From: Terriglobia bacterium
GTDB lineage: Bacteria > Acidobacteriota > Terriglobia > Terriglobales > Acidobacteriaceae
Length of the DNA: 64,000 nucleotides
Reading direction: 5' to 3'
NCBI GenBank assembly: GCA_021324365.1
Contig: JAJPJE010000053.1
Span: 25,462-89,461, forward strand
In this document: positions 42,855 through 51,983 of the stretch, piece by piece
Position numbering within the stretch: position 1 is the stretch's first letter
How the letters are laid out: the number at the start of each line of letters is the position of its first letter
Notes under the pieces: generated by a model
Told to the model about the DNA's origin: nothing
Seen by the model: the letters and a program-made list of their open reading frames with translations, nothing else
Databases searched by the model: none
Made by a program: the position numbers and the translations under genes

Positions 42855-44024
42855 ATGGAAATAACACTTCAGGACGAAAAGTTCATGCGGCGAGCTCTCG
42901 ATCTGGCGCGCGAAGGCATCGGGCTGACCTCGCCAAATCCCGCGGTGGGAGCGGTAATCGTAGATGCCAAGGGGCAGGTCGCCGGCAGCGATTTTCACAC
43001 CTACGCGGGCGTGAAACACGCAGAAGTGCTGGCCATCGAGCAGGCTGGGGAACGCTCCCGCGGCGCGACGCTTTATCTCAATCTGGAGCCGTGCTCCCAC
43101 CACGGCCGAACGGGGCCATGCGCCGAGGCGGTGATTGCCGCCGGTATACGGCGCGTGTTTGCGTCCATTCAGGACCCGAACCCGGAAGTGAGTGGACGCG
43201 GGTTCCAAAGATTACGTGAGGCGGGCATCGACGTTCATGTCGGCCTGGAGGCCGAGAAAGCAAAACAGCTTAACGAAGCATTTGCGAAATATGTCCGCAC
43301 CAAGCTGCCGCTGGTCATCTTAAAAGCGGGCATGACGCTGGACGGAAAAATCGCCCCGCCACCGGAAGAAAATGCAGTGAGCGCACCGGGAGCAGGTGGG
43401 TCGAGTGGCGGCTGGATCACCAGCGAAGAAGCGCGAACGCACGTGCAACAGCTTCGCCATGCCAGCGATGCCATTATGGTAGGTGTGGGCACGGTCCTGG
43501 CGGATGATCCGTTGCTAACGGACAGGACCGGGCTACCACGACGACGTCGACTGCTGCGCGTCATCCTCGATTCACGCTTACGTTTGCCATTGGAGTCGAA
43601 GGTCGCGCAATCGGCCGCCGACCACGAGGATGTGCTGGTTTTCTGTTCCTTTCCCGACGAAAAGCGGAAGGCCGAATTACAAGCGCACGGCATTCGCGTG
43701 GAGCAGGTTCCCTTGGCTTGGCCGGACGGGCGTCCTGATATGCATCGTGCCATGAAACGGCTCGGCGACTTGGCGATCACAAGCGTGCTGGTTGAAGGCG
43801 GCGCCATGGTGAATTGGGCTGTACTCGAGGGCAGACTGGTTGACAAAGTTTTCCTATACTATGCGCCGAAGATTCTTGCCGGCACCGGTTCCGTCCCGTT
43901 TGCCGGAGGACGTGGCTTCAGCAACATGCAGGAGGCCGCTTACGTGAAGCGCTTCCGTTTGCATCGCTTCGGCGAAGATTTTGCAGTCGAAGGGTATCTG
44001 CGCGATCCCTACGGAGAAGAGTGA
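42855..44024 (+). CDS. ribD: Bifunctional riboflavin deaminase-reductase RibD
   Basis: Carries out the second and third steps of riboflavin synthesis. 389 residues. The deaminase domain (1-145) has the zinc ligands in KHAEV (about 54) and EPCSHHGRTGPC (about 78-90). The reductase domain (about 155-385) starts RTKLPLVILKAGMTLDGKIA and contains DDPLLTDR and LVEGGAMVNWAVL. A Gly/Ser/Pro-rich insert (about 172-188) sits in the first reductase loop. Followed by ribE after 7 bases; ribBA and ribH are not in the window. Confidence 0.96.
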   Translation: MEITLQDEKFMRRALDLAREGIGLTSPNPAVGAVIVDAKGQVAGSDFHTYAGVKHAEVLAIEQAGERSRGATLYLNLEPCSHHGRTGPCAEAVIAAGIRRVFASIQDPNPEVSGRGFQRLREAGIDVHVGLEAEKAKQLNEAFAKYVRTKLPLVILKAGMTLDGKIAPPPEENAVSAPGAGGSSGGWITSEEARTHVQQLRHASDAIMVGVGTVLADDPLLTDRTGLPRRRRLLRVILDSRLRLPLESKVAQSAADHEDVLVFCSFPDEKRKAELQAHGIRVEQVPLAWPDGRPDMHRAMKRLGDLAITSVLVEGGAMVNWAVLEGRLVDKVFLYYAPKILAGTGSVPFAGGRGFSNMQEAAYVKRFRLHRFGEDFAVEGYLRDPYGEE

Positions 44025-44031
44025 GGCGATC

Positions 44032-44676
44032 ATGTTTACAGGAATCATAGAAGAAGTTGGCAAAGTCTTAAGAATTCAGCGGGTCGACGGCAAGCGGCGC
44101 ATGACCGTGGCCGCGAAGAATCTGACGCGCGAACTCAAGGTGGGAGACAGCATCGCCGTGAGTGGTGTATGCCTGACAGCGGTGGAGACCGCGCCTGACT
44201 ATTTCGGCGCCGACCTGGCAGAAGAAACCTGGGTGCGAACGTCCTTTTCACGCATTACCGAAGGCGCGCTTGTCAATCTGGAACTGCCCATGAAAGTCGA
44301 CGGACGTCTTGGCGGACACATGGTTCAGGGGCACGTGGACGGCACGGGCAAGTTCCTGGGATTGGAAAAGATTCCCGGTGCCGATGATTTTTGGCTGCAC
44401 ATCGAAATACCCGAGGATCTCGAACGCTACGTGGTCTTCAAAGGATCAATTGCCATCGAAGGTATCAGCCTGACAGTGGCCAAAGTAGAAGGTAATCAGG
44501 TCACGATAGCCATCATTCCTCACACCTGCGAGATGACAAACCTGCAGTCGCTAAAGCCAGGAGATCCTATCAACCTGGAGACCGACATCATCGCGAAATA
44601 CGTAGAGAAGATGGTTGGCGGAGAGAGAGCAGAAGGCGCAATTTTGCTGGAGAGATTGGTCGCGCAAGGATTCTAG
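44032..44676 (+). CDS. ribE: Riboflavin synthase alpha subunit
   Basis: Dismutates two lumazines to riboflavin; forms a trimer. 214 residues made of two repeated barrels: MFTGIIEEVGKVLRI ... VSGVCLTAVE (1-95) and GHMVQGHVDGTGKFLG ... IEGISLTVAKVEG (96-200), each with the G-x-S/C-L-T element. The conserved N-terminal MFTGIIEEVG fixes the start at ATG 44032, with GAGG upstream. Forms an operon with ribD. Confidence 0.97.
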   Translation: MFTGIIEEVGKVLRIQRVDGKRRMTVAAKNLTRELKVGDSIAVSGVCLTAVETAPDYFGADLAEETWVRTSFSRITEGALVNLELPMKVDGRLGGHMVQGHVDGTGKFLGLEKIPGADDFWLHIEIPEDLERYVVFKGSIAIEGISLTVAKVEGNQVTIAIIPHTCEMTNLQSLKPGDPINLETDIIAKYVEKMVGGERAEGAILLERLVAQGF

Positions 44677-44751
44677 AAATTGGTAATCGGGCGATCTGCA
44701 AATGGTAATTGACTGGAGTGCACGGCAGGGTTGGTAAGCACAGCGACGGTT
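44677..44751. repeat. GGTAAT-type short repeats
   Basis: Two copies of a GGTAAT core (TTGGTAATCGGG and ATGGTAATTGACT) lie in the short convergent gap. They resemble the denser GGTAATT cluster at 62815-62930, suggesting a dispersed extragenic repeat family. Confidence 0.35.
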
Positions 44752-45564
44752 TCACATACCCGCAACCGGCCACTCTGCGGGCGGTTCGGCGCCCTTACGA
44801 AACTGTTCGATATTAGCGCTATCGAGTTCCAAAAACTCGCGAACGATCTGCTCGTCGCTCCGGTTCATTTCATCTGGTGTGCCGTAGAAAACCACTTTCG
44901 CTTCGTGCAGGAAAATCACACGGTCTGCAACCTTCTGGGCAAGCTTCATGTCGTGGGTTACCACCACGCTGGTTAGTTTCAACTGATATTTAAGCTTCTT
45001 GATCAGATCCCCGAGAAGTTGGGCCATGAGGGGATCGACGTTTGTTGTGGGCTCGTCATAGAGCACTGCCTCGGGTTGGGCAGCTAAAGCGCGCGCAATG
45101 GCTACTGAGCGTTTCATGCCGGTTGAGAGATCTGCGGGTAAGGACTCGCGCATGCTTTTCACCCCCACCATGTCGAGCAAGCCATCCACAATTTGGTAAA
45201 TCTGCGCCTCGTCCAGGTCGCCGCGTTCACGTAATGGGAAAGCAACGTTCTCGCCGACTGTAAGCGAATCGAACAGCGCGCCGTTCTGGAATACCATGGT
45301 GACCTTTTTCCGAATGCGCTCAAGATCTCCTTCTTTGTAGTCGGTGATGTCTTCGTAGGCAACGATTACGCGCCCGGAGTCGGGCTTGAGGAATCCCATG
45401 ATGTGATGCAAAGAAACTGATTTGCCTACGCCGCTACGGCCGAGGATTGCGACGGTTTCCCCGGGCATCACAACGAAACTGACGTCTTCGAGCACGACAC
45501 GATCGCCGAATGCTTTATGAACATGCTTGAACTCGATGTAGGGATTCTGTTGCGGATCACTCAT
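44752..45564 (-). CDS. mlaF: ABC transporter ATPase, MlaF-like
   Basis: 270 residues. Walker A GRSGVGKS at about 42-49, Q-loop VFQNGALFDSLTVGENVAFPLRE (typical of Mla/Ttg2A ATPases), signature LSTGMKRSVAIARAL (threonine replaces the usual glycine), Walker B AVLYDEPTTNVDP and the H-loop VVTHDM. MlaF energises phospholipid transport between the membranes with MlaE, D and B; those partner genes are not adjacent. Its ATG overlaps the mobA stop codon (ATGA), an unusual pairing. Confidence 0.92.
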   Translation of the reverse strand: MSDPQQNPYIEFKHVHKAFGDRVVLEDVSFVVMPGETVAILGRSGVGKSVSLHHIMGFLKPDSGRVIVAYEDITDYKEGDLERIRKKVTMVFQNGALFDSLTVGENVAFPLRERGDLDEAQIYQIVDGLLDMVGVKSMRESLPADLSTGMKRSVAIARALAAQPEAVLYDEPTTNVDPLMAQLLGDLIKKLKYQLKLTSVVVTHDMKLAQKVADRVIFLHEAKVVFYGTPDEMNRSDEQIVREFLELDSANIEQFRKGAEPPAEWPVAGM

Positions 45565-46148
45565 ATGCGTAACCGCTGCTGTGCCCTTTCCCAGTCCTCG
45601 GGTGTATTCAGATTATCGAAGATTTCCTTGCCGAATCCCAGTTTTCGCAATTCCTCGTCATCGATGATGCACGCCGGAACTCGTGAAAACAGTGGATCGA
45701 TCTTGTACTCCCCCTTGCGAAGTGCAGTTTCAGCTACGAGGCCAAAGTCACGCCTGTACACGGCGCAGAGTGGCTGATATCCGGAGCGAAGGCGAGGATA
45801 GGTGACCATTGCAGTTTCGGTTTGCGCACGTGCCAAGAGATGCCTAACGAAGAGTGCGGGAATGAAAGGCGTGTCGACAGAAAGAATGAAGTTGAGTTCG
45901 GCCGAGGTGGTGGCCAAGGCAGCATCAATGCCGGCTAGAGGTCCACAACCGGGAAACCGGTCGGGAATCGCCTGGAGTACTGTTTCTTCGCGAACGGCAC
46001 CCAGGAGACGTACATCCTGACTTGCGGCTTTGGCGGTATGTATCGCGCGTTCCAGCAGCGATAGTCCGCCCAGCACCAGGCGCGATTTATCCTGGCCCAT
46101 GCGGCTGCTGTTGCCGCCCACCAGGACAAAAGCTGCCGTCGAAAGCAT
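45561..46148 (-). CDS. mobA: Molybdenum cofactor guanylyltransferase
   Basis: 195 residues. Attaches GMP to molybdopterin. The nucleotide-binding start is FVLVGGNSSRMGQDKSRLVLGG (the L-x-G-G-x-S-x-R-M-G-x-D-K motif). GCGPLAGIDAAL and the metal-binding SVDTPFIPA follow. The C-terminus NLNTPEDWERAQ is the usual MobA ending. No other moa or mob gene in the window; downstream it overlaps the mlaF-like ATPase. Confidence 0.93.
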   Translation of the reverse strand: MLSTAAFVLVGGNSSRMGQDKSRLVLGGLSLLERAIHTAKAASQDVRLLGAVREETVLQAIPDRFPGCGPLAGIDAALATTSAELNFILSVDTPFIPALFVRHLLARAQTETAMVTYPRLRSGYQPLCAVYRRDFGLVAETALRKGEYKIDPLFSRVPACIIDDEELRKLGFGKEIFDNLNTPEDWERAQQRLRI

Positions 46149-46276
46149 GCTGCAAGTTTACAGGTCTGACAGGCGATGCATAAACAACGCCCTCACCAGC
46201 TGATGCGGCGAAATCGGCGTGCTCGACACGGAGTGGCTTAATCCGCGCCCCTTCAATGCAAGTGTTGAAACAAACT

Positions 46277-46660
46277 CTAATTACTTTTTTCGGGTGGAGC
46301 CCAGAGGATTTCCATTCCGACAATGCGACCCGCTAGATCCAGGTCCAGGTTTGCCGCGGCGCGAATCACCGCATCGCCATTTTGACCCGGCACGTCGATG
46401 AACACTCGCGGTGCTACATAATTTACGCCTTCGTGAATCGAGAGAAACGTCAGGGCGTGTTCGCTGCGGCACGCCTTGGGTAGTTCAAAGGTGAAGTCGG
46501 CAAGATCGCCGTTTTCATTGACCGAGACGGCAGTCTCGACAGGCATGCGCTGGTGGACAATGCCGCCGCCGTCTTCTTCCATCATGTAGGGCTTGAAATA
46601 AACGTAGTACTGGAAGCCAACGGACGGATCGAAGTCACTGCGTTCTACTTGGATTGGCAT
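46277..46660 (-). CDS. Conserved hypothetical protein
   Basis: 127 residues from ATG 46660; an in-frame start at 46714 adds 18 residues, and neither has a good ribosome-binding site. Soluble and acidic. The C-terminus DLDLAGRIVGMEILWAPPE resembles the end of DUF2283-type proteins, but the rest (FQYYVYFKPYMMEEDGGGIVHQRMPVETAVSV) does not, and I do not assign the family. Function unknown. Confidence 0.6.
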   Translation of the reverse strand: MPIQVERSDFDPSVGFQYYVYFKPYMMEEDGGGIVHQRMPVETAVSVNENGDLADFTFELPKACRSEHALTFLSIHEGVNYVAPRVFIDVPGQNGDAVIRAAANLDLDLAGRIVGMEILWAPPEKSN

Positions 46661-46963
46661 GTAAGATCGAGTCAAAATAATAGCCTCACATCGAATGGCC
46701 GCCTGTTTTACCACAATGGACGCCCCGAGTCATGAAAATTTCATCGATTTGCAGAATAGGAAAACCACGCTGAATTCCCGATTTGTAACCGCGTCAAAAC
46801 GCTGGTTTTCGGGTTTAAATAACCAGGCAGGAGAGTTGCTCGTTTTACGGGCGGTCAACAAAACGAAAGACTTAGGTCTAATTGCTGATCGCCCAAACGG
46901 TTCTAATCCTGTATATAGAGAAGGGATCCGGCGAAAATGACGGATGCTGGGGGTGTGAAGATC

Positions 46964-48079
46964 ATGAGTACCAAGGGAATTTATGGAACACAGCTGCTTC
47001 TGCTGAGCCTGGTGCTTTCGCTGGGGTTGGTCGTCGCCTGCAATAAGGCCCCAAATGACGCCAAGCTGACCTCGGATGTCCAGAACCAAATCCAGGCGGA
47101 TTCCAGCATCACCAGCAAGCAACAGATCGCCGTCCAGTCGAATAACGGCGTGGTAACGCTGTCGGGCACGGTTGCCTCCGACGCGGAACGCAGTCTGGCG
47201 GCCATCGATGCGTCCAAGGTGAATGGCGTGAAGACTGTCGTAAACAACCTGCAGACGGCTCCGCCGGCCGTCGCGGAAACCCCGGCACCGGCCCTGGAAG
47301 AACAGACACCACCTCCTGCTCCCGAAAAGAAGGAGCGCAGGCATTCAAAGCCAAGTGCTGAGCGGCGGCATCCAAAAGATCAACAGGCCGCTCCTCCGAT
47401 GCCGGTGGTAGCGGATAATCAACCTCCTGCTCAACAGCAGCAGACTGCGCCTCCGCCGCCACCTACACCGCCTCCGGTCCAGAAGGTCACAATCCCGGAC
47501 GGAACTCAGCTCTCGATACGGCTGGTAGAAGCGCTGGATTCGGGACGCAATCATGCTGGCGATGTTTTTCACGGATCGCTTTCGCAGCCGATTGTGGTGG
47601 ACGGCAAAGTCGTGATTCCGGCCGATTCCGACGTCACGGGCCAGGTAACCGACGCGAAAGATGCTGGCCATTTCTCAGGCAATTCGTCTCTCGCTCTGAA
47701 ACTTACGACTCTGACTGTGAACGGCAAGACGTACCAGATCGCGACCGATTCATTGCAGAAGCAGGGCAAAGGGCGTGGCAAGAACACCGCTGAGAAGGTG
47801 GGCGGTGGTGCTGCTATCGGTGCACTGATTGGTGGCCTCATCGGTGGCGGCAAAGGTGCTGCGATCGGCGCAGGCGTTGGTGCGGGCGGTGGCACCGCAG
47901 CTCAGGCTGCGACTCACGGAGAACAGGTGAAGTATCCTTCCGAGTCGATCCTGAACTTCAGGCTCGCGGAATCGCTGACAGTCACGCCTGTGAAGATTCA
48001 CAAGCGAAATGTCGATACGAATAGCAACCTGGACATGAGCAACAGCGACACGCCGCCAACGTTAGAGCGGCACGAGTAA
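46964..48079 (+). CDS. Lipoprotein with BON domain, proline-rich linker and glycine zipper
   Basis: 371 residues from ATG 46964 (ATG 46937 is an alternative). Signal ending LVVAC is a lipobox. BON domain at about 30-100 (SDVQNQIQADSSITSKQQIAV, GVVTLSGTVASDAERSLA, VNGVKTVVNNL). A Pro/Gln/Lys-rich linker follows (about 102-175), then a beta domain (GTQLSIRLVEALDSGRNHAGDVFHGSL). A glycine zipper (about 285-325, AAIGALIGGLIGGGKGAAIGAG) comes last. BON domains bind phospholipid surfaces, so an envelope-integrity role is likely. Terminator downstream. Confidence 0.88.
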   Translation: MSTKGIYGTQLLLLSLVLSLGLVVACNKAPNDAKLTSDVQNQIQADSSITSKQQIAVQSNNGVVTLSGTVASDAERSLAAIDASKVNGVKTVVNNLQTAPPAVAETPAPALEEQTPPPAPEKKERRHSKPSAERRHPKDQQAAPPMPVVADNQPPAQQQQTAPPPPPTPPPVQKVTIPDGTQLSIRLVEALDSGRNHAGDVFHGSLSQPIVVDGKVVIPADSDVTGQVTDAKDAGHFSGNSSLALKLTTLTVNGKTYQIATDSLQKQGKGRGKNTAEKVGGGAAIGALIGGLIGGGKGAAIGAGVGAGGGTAAQAATHGEQVKYPSESILNFRLAESLTVTPVKIHKRNVDTNSNLDMSNSDTPPTLERHE

Positions 48080-48111
48080 GCTGAAAAAGTGATAGTGACG
48101 CGCTAATTGTA

Positions 48112-48138
48112 AAGCCCGCTCTTCTCGAACGGGCTTTT
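48112..48138 (+). terminator. Rho-independent terminator, possibly bidirectional
   Basis: AAGCCCG / CGGGCTT, 7-bp stem with an 11-nt loop and a T-rich 3' side. It lies between the convergent BON lipoprotein and gpsA genes; on the other strand it is followed by TTTAC. Confidence 0.8.
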
Positions 48139-48173
48139 CTCTTGTCTGCTGGGCGGACAGCGGCTCAGTCCAC

Positions 48174-49202
48174 CTACGATGAATAAAGCCCGACCTCACT
48201 CGTCCCGCGCCGGGTCATCAGCTCGCGAATTGCTTCCTGCGGTGCCTTGCCTTCATGCAAGATGGCGTACATCTGCGCGGTAATCGGCATTTCGACTTTG
48301 TGCTTATGCGCCAACCCTACTGCCGCATTTGTCGTCAGCACGCCTTCGGCGACCATGCCGTGCATTCCGGCGATGATCTCATCGAGTTTGCGTCCCTTAC
48401 CTAGTTCCACGCCAACACTCCGGTTTCGCGAAAGCCCGCCAGTGCAGGTAAGCACCAGATCGCCAATCCCGGCAAGTCCGGCCATAGTTTCGGCGCGGCC
48501 ACCGCAAGCGATAATCAGTCGAGTAATTTCAGCCAGGCCTCGTGTAATCAGGGCAGCAATCGTATTGTGACCCAGGCCCAGGCCGTCGCAAACGCCAGCC
48601 GCGATGGCGATGACATTCTTCAGTGCGCCACCGAGTTCCACGCCTGCAATGTCGGTATTGGTGTAGACGCGAAAACTGGGATCGCTGAACTCGCGTTGGA
48701 CAAGGCACGCGAGCTCGGAGTCAGTAGAGGCGATCGTGACGGCTGTCGGATCGCCGCGTGCGACTTCCTTTGCGAAGGAAGGTCCGCTGAGAGCGCCAAT
48801 GCGAGGCGCAGCTGTGCCAAGGTTGGACAGAACTTCGGCTATCACCTGTGACATGCGCAAGAGCGTCTCGTTCTCGACGCCCTTGGTGGCGCTGACGAAA
48901 ATGGTTTCCGGGCGCAGATACGGCGTCATCTGCTGAAACAGGCGGCGGGTATGGTGGGAGGGCATCACGCTTACCACAATCTTTGCGTTGCGGAGCGCCT
49001 CTTCGAGACTGTTCGTTACCGCTACTGCCAAAGGAATAGGCGTGTTTGGCAGAAAGAGCTGATTGACACCGTGCTGCGAAATCGATTCGCAAACTTCCCG
49101 TTCGTAAGCCCACAGCGAGACGCGGTGCGTATTTTTGCGCCCCAGCACGATTGCCAGTGCCGTTCCCCAGGCTCCCGCGCCGATAACGGCAATCTCGCTC
49201 AT
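48174..49202 (-). CDS. gpsA: Glycerol-3-phosphate dehydrogenase [NAD(P)+]
   Basis: Reduces dihydroxyacetone phosphate to sn-glycerol 3-phosphate for phospholipids. 342 residues. Rossmann motif VIGAGAWGTALA near residue 5; LPNTPIPLAVAVTNSLEEAL, SATKGVENETLLRMS, GPSFAKEVARGDPTAV and the catalytic lysine region ELGGALKNVIAIAAG are visible. ATG 49202 overlaps the plsY stop (ATGA), so the two sequential lipid-synthesis enzymes are coupled. The 50-residue extension upstream lies inside plsY and is not real. Confidence 0.97.
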   Translation of the reverse strand: MSEIAVIGAGAWGTALAIVLGRKNTHRVSLWAYEREVCESISQHGVNQLFLPNTPIPLAVAVTNSLEEALRNAKIVVSVMPSHHTRRLFQQMTPYLRPETIFVSATKGVENETLLRMSQVIAEVLSNLGTAAPRIGALSGPSFAKEVARGDPTAVTIASTDSELACLVQREFSDPSFRVYTNTDIAGVELGGALKNVIAIAAGVCDGLGLGHNTIAALITRGLAEITRLIIACGGRAETMAGLAGIGDLVLTCTGGLSRNRSVGVELGKGRKLDEIIAGMHGMVAEGVLTTNAAVGLAHKHKVEMPITAQMYAILHEGKAPQEAIRELMTRRGTSEVGLYSS

Positions 49203-49879
49203 GCGCTCGCGCCTTTCTTGCCGCCAAAACGGTTCTCGGACCCCGCGAGGAGACGCCGAATGTTCTGGTAGTGCTTGGCGATAATAAGGACGGAACCGGT
49301 GCAAATTGTGCCGAAGACCAATGGATTGTTGGTGCCGCGGTAGAGAACCCATGCGCAGATTGGGAATGCGGCGGTCGCAATGATGGATCCCAGCGATACA
49401 TAACGAGAGATCGCAACAATGGCGATAAAGAGCAATAGAACAACTCCAACTGCTTTTGGCGCGATGGAGAGGAAGGAACCCACACCTGTCGCTACACCTT
49501 TACCTCCCTTAAATCGCAGCCAGATGGGAAAAATATGGCCGATGATAGCGAACACAGCGGCAACTGCTCCGACCATGTACGCCCGTTCGATGTAATGCTG
49601 GATTGTATCGGCATCGGTCAACAAAACCGGCCCGCGACCGAAGAAGTGCGCGACGATCGAGTAAGAGGCAACGACAGCAAGATAGCCCTTTCCGGCATCG
49701 AGGATTAAGGTAGCGATTCCAAGCCCTTTTGAGCCCGACCGCATCACATTGGTTGCGCCGATATTGCCGCTGCCGGTTGCGCGAACGTCCTCTCCGCGAA
49801 ACACGCGAACGAGAATGTAGCCGAAAGGTATCGATCCAAGCAGATATGAAACGAGTGCGACGGTGAAGTAGATCAGCAT
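49199..49879 (-). CDS. plsY: Acyl-phosphate:glycerol-3-phosphate acyltransferase
   Basis: First acylation of glycerol 3-phosphate from acyl phosphate; integral inner-membrane protein. 226 residues with about six helices. Motifs: LGSIPFGYI, GSGNIGATN, DAGKGYLAV and GHIFPIWLRFKGGKGVAT. GGGAGG precedes ATG 49879. A loop of about 20 residues (FGRGPVLLTDADTIQHYIERA) is longer than usual. It supplies the lysophosphatidate pathway that uses the product of gpsA next to it. Confidence 0.96.
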   Translation of the reverse strand: MLIYFTVALVSYLLGSIPFGYILVRVFRGEDVRATGSGNIGATNVMRSGSKGLGIATLILDAGKGYLAVVASYSIVAHFFGRGPVLLTDADTIQHYIERAYMVGAVAAVFAIIGHIFPIWLRFKGGKGVATGVGSFLSIAPKAVGVVLLLFIAIVAISRYVSLGSIIATAAFPICAWVLYRGTNNPLVFGTICTGSVLIIAKHYQNIRRLLAGSENRFGGKKGASA

Positions 49880-49946
49880 GAGTTCTGAACCTCCCGGCTG
49901 GCCATGCGGGCGGGACGCCCACAGAACAGCCGACGAGACGCCGGCG

Positions 49947-50531
49947 CTACTTAAGCAGCGCAAATCGCTGCAGCTTCGTGTACTGCGCGCCGCCGGGCGA
50001 CAACTTGCTTTCGTATAAAAAAAATTCCTGCGCCGTCATTGTACCGAACTCAGGGAAAGGTAAGTCCTGCAACTTCTCGGCAAGCTGTTTCAGTTTCGGA
50101 TTCGCATGCTCTCCACGTTTTGGGTTGGGCGAACCCGAGCCTCCGCGAGCCAGTGTGAGATGCGGACGATATTCGTGTTCTTCCCGAGCAATACCGAGCG
50201 AGGCGCAAGCCGCATCCACAGCTTTGGCGAGGGCAGGCAGCGCGGGATCATGTTCCATGCCGGCCCAGAACACTCGTGGAAATCTTGCATTGGGAAAAAA
50301 TCCGCTACCGCGAAAGGCAACTGTGACCGATTGGCTCTTTAGTGTACTGAGGGTTTGCTTCAGCCGATCTGCATCTTCGGCAGACTTTTCTCCGATAAAC
50401 TTCAGAGTGATGTGATACGACGCTGGCTTGACCCAGTTTGCGTCCGGCGCAAACCGCTGTATTCCGTCCACAAAGCGGGTGATGCGGTCGCGAATTTCAG
50501 TCGGAATGTCAAGCGCAATAAATAAGCGCAC
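49947..50531 (-). CDS. thpR: RNA 2',3'-cyclic phosphodiesterase (2'-5' RNA ligase family)
   Basis: 194 residues, 2H phosphoesterase fold. The two catalytic H-x-T-x motifs are HITLKFIG (about 43) and HLTLARG (about 124). RLFIALDIPTEIRDRI at the N-terminus and FRGSGFFPNARFPRVFWAG are typical. Hydrolyses 2',3'-cyclic phosphate ends; the true substrate in bacteria is uncertain. Lies in the minus-strand run between cinA and plsY. Confidence 0.93.
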   Translation of the reverse strand: MRLFIALDIPTEIRDRITRFVDGIQRFAPDANWVKPASYHITLKFIGEKSAEDADRLKQTLSTLKSQSVTVAFRGSGFFPNARFPRVFWAGMEHDPALPALAKAVDAACASLGIAREEHEYRPHLTLARGGSGSPNPKRGEHANPKLKQLAEKLQDLPFPEFGTMTAQEFFLYESKLSPGGAQYTKLQRFALLK

Positions 50532-50615
50532 AATTTGCCTATTTGGCGTTGCAAGTAGCTGGTAGCCTTACGCGCGTTCTGAAGTAAGCCACTGGCGACT
50601 TTCTACGACAACACT

Positions 50616-51863
50616 TTAACTGTTGATCAGTTTTCGGCGAAGCATGTCCAGTGCCTGCTGTGTTGCGAACCGGCGAATGCGTTCCCGATCGCCGGGAAAG
50701 CGCCGTTCCACCACTTCGGTTCCGAGCTCATCGGAGACGGCGTGGTAAACCAGCCCAACCGGCTTTTCCGGGGTTCCTCCCGTCGGACCCGCGACACCCG
50801 TGATCGCAAGTCCGTAGGTCGCCTGACATTCTTCCCTGACACCCACCGCCAGCGCTTCGGCCACTTCTTTACTCACTGCACCGTGTTGTTCGATGAGGGG
50901 CGGCGGAACATTTGCAAACAATGTTTTCAGTTCGTTCGAGTAGACGATGGCACCGCCTAAGAAATACCGCGAGCTGCCACTGAATTGCGTCAGACGGCTG
51001 CCGAGCATTCCTCCCGTACACGACTCAGCGACGGCTAAAGTCGAGTTCTTTAACTGGAGCAGGAGTCCAACGACATCCTCTAGAGGCTCGCCTCGCGAAT
51101 AGACATAATCCCCAAGCTCATCTTCAATTTTCGCTGCGAGCTCTTCTACTCGAGATTCGGCGATTTCCTTCGTATCCGCTCGAGCTCTCATGTGGAGTTG
51201 AATTTCACCCCCGGTCGCAAGGATGGTGGTATCGACTCCTTCGGCCGCCTTATAGATCGGTGAGACGCGCGCGTCACATTCGGATTCCGCCATCATGGCG
51301 ATACGCAGTTGCCGTCGCGCCAGGAACATTTCCGGAACGTGTTTGCGCAGACGCGGCAAGCATTGCTCTTCGAAGATCGGTTTCAGCTCGTATGGAGGCC
51401 CCGGCAGAAGCATGATGTAACGTTGCCGGTTCTCGTATTCGGCTTCCAGCCACTGGCCGGGAGCCGTCCCAAAATTGTTTTTGAGAATTACGGCGTCTTC
51501 TATGACTTCAGCCTGTTTCTCATTGTTCGGAGACATGCGCCTGCGTCGCTCGGCAAACATCTTGTACAGTGCCGCGATGAGTTCGGGATCGCGATTCAAC
51601 TCGCGGCCAAGAGCTTCTGCAACGCATTCGCGCGTCAGGTCGTCTTCGGTAGGGCCGAGTCCGCCCATAAAGACGACGATTTCGGCGCGGCCGAGTGCTG
51701 TCTGTGCCGCCTGCGTGAGATTGCGCCGGTTGTCACCGACAAGGGTCTTGAACGCGACTTCGATCCCGATCTCGTTCAATTTTTCGGTAAGGAAAAGAGA
51801 ATTCGTGTCCTGGAAATACGGGGTAAGAAGTTCGGAGCCGATCGCAACGATCTCAGCGTTCAC
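50616..51863 (-). CDS. cinA: CinA: competence/damage-inducible protein with NMN deamidase domain
   Basis: 415 residues. The N-terminal MoaB/Mog-like domain (COG1058) starts MNAEIVAIGSELLTPYFQDTNSLFL and has GGLGPTEDDLTRE. The C-terminal PncC domain (about 255-412) shows LAVAESCTGGMLGSRLTQFSGSSRYFLGGAIVYSNELK and TYGLAITGVAGPTGGTPEKPVGLVY. Recycles NMN to nicotinate mononucleotide and cleans up ADP-ribose derivatives. Usual full length. Confidence 0.96.
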   Translation of the reverse strand: MNAEIVAIGSELLTPYFQDTNSLFLTEKLNEIGIEVAFKTLVGDNRRNLTQAAQTALGRAEIVVFMGGLGPTEDDLTRECVAEALGRELNRDPELIAALYKMFAERRRRMSPNNEKQAEVIEDAVILKNNFGTAPGQWLEAEYENRQRYIMLLPGPPYELKPIFEEQCLPRLRKHVPEMFLARRQLRIAMMAESECDARVSPIYKAAEGVDTTILATGGEIQLHMRARADTKEIAESRVEELAAKIEDELGDYVYSRGEPLEDVVGLLLQLKNSTLAVAESCTGGMLGSRLTQFSGSSRYFLGGAIVYSNELKTLFANVPPPLIEQHGAVSKEVAEALAVGVREECQATYGLAITGVAGPTGGTPEKPVGLVYHAVSDELGTEVVERRFPGDRERIRRFATQQALDMLRRKLINS

Positions 51864-51983
51864 ATCGGAAGTTTAAACGACGGGAGAAGAGGAAGAAAGC
51901 AGAGCAAGGTCTATTCGAAGATCTAAAGGTACGGCGCCCCATACCGTACCCGAAATGCATTCTGCGCTCCCCAGATGCAATCC

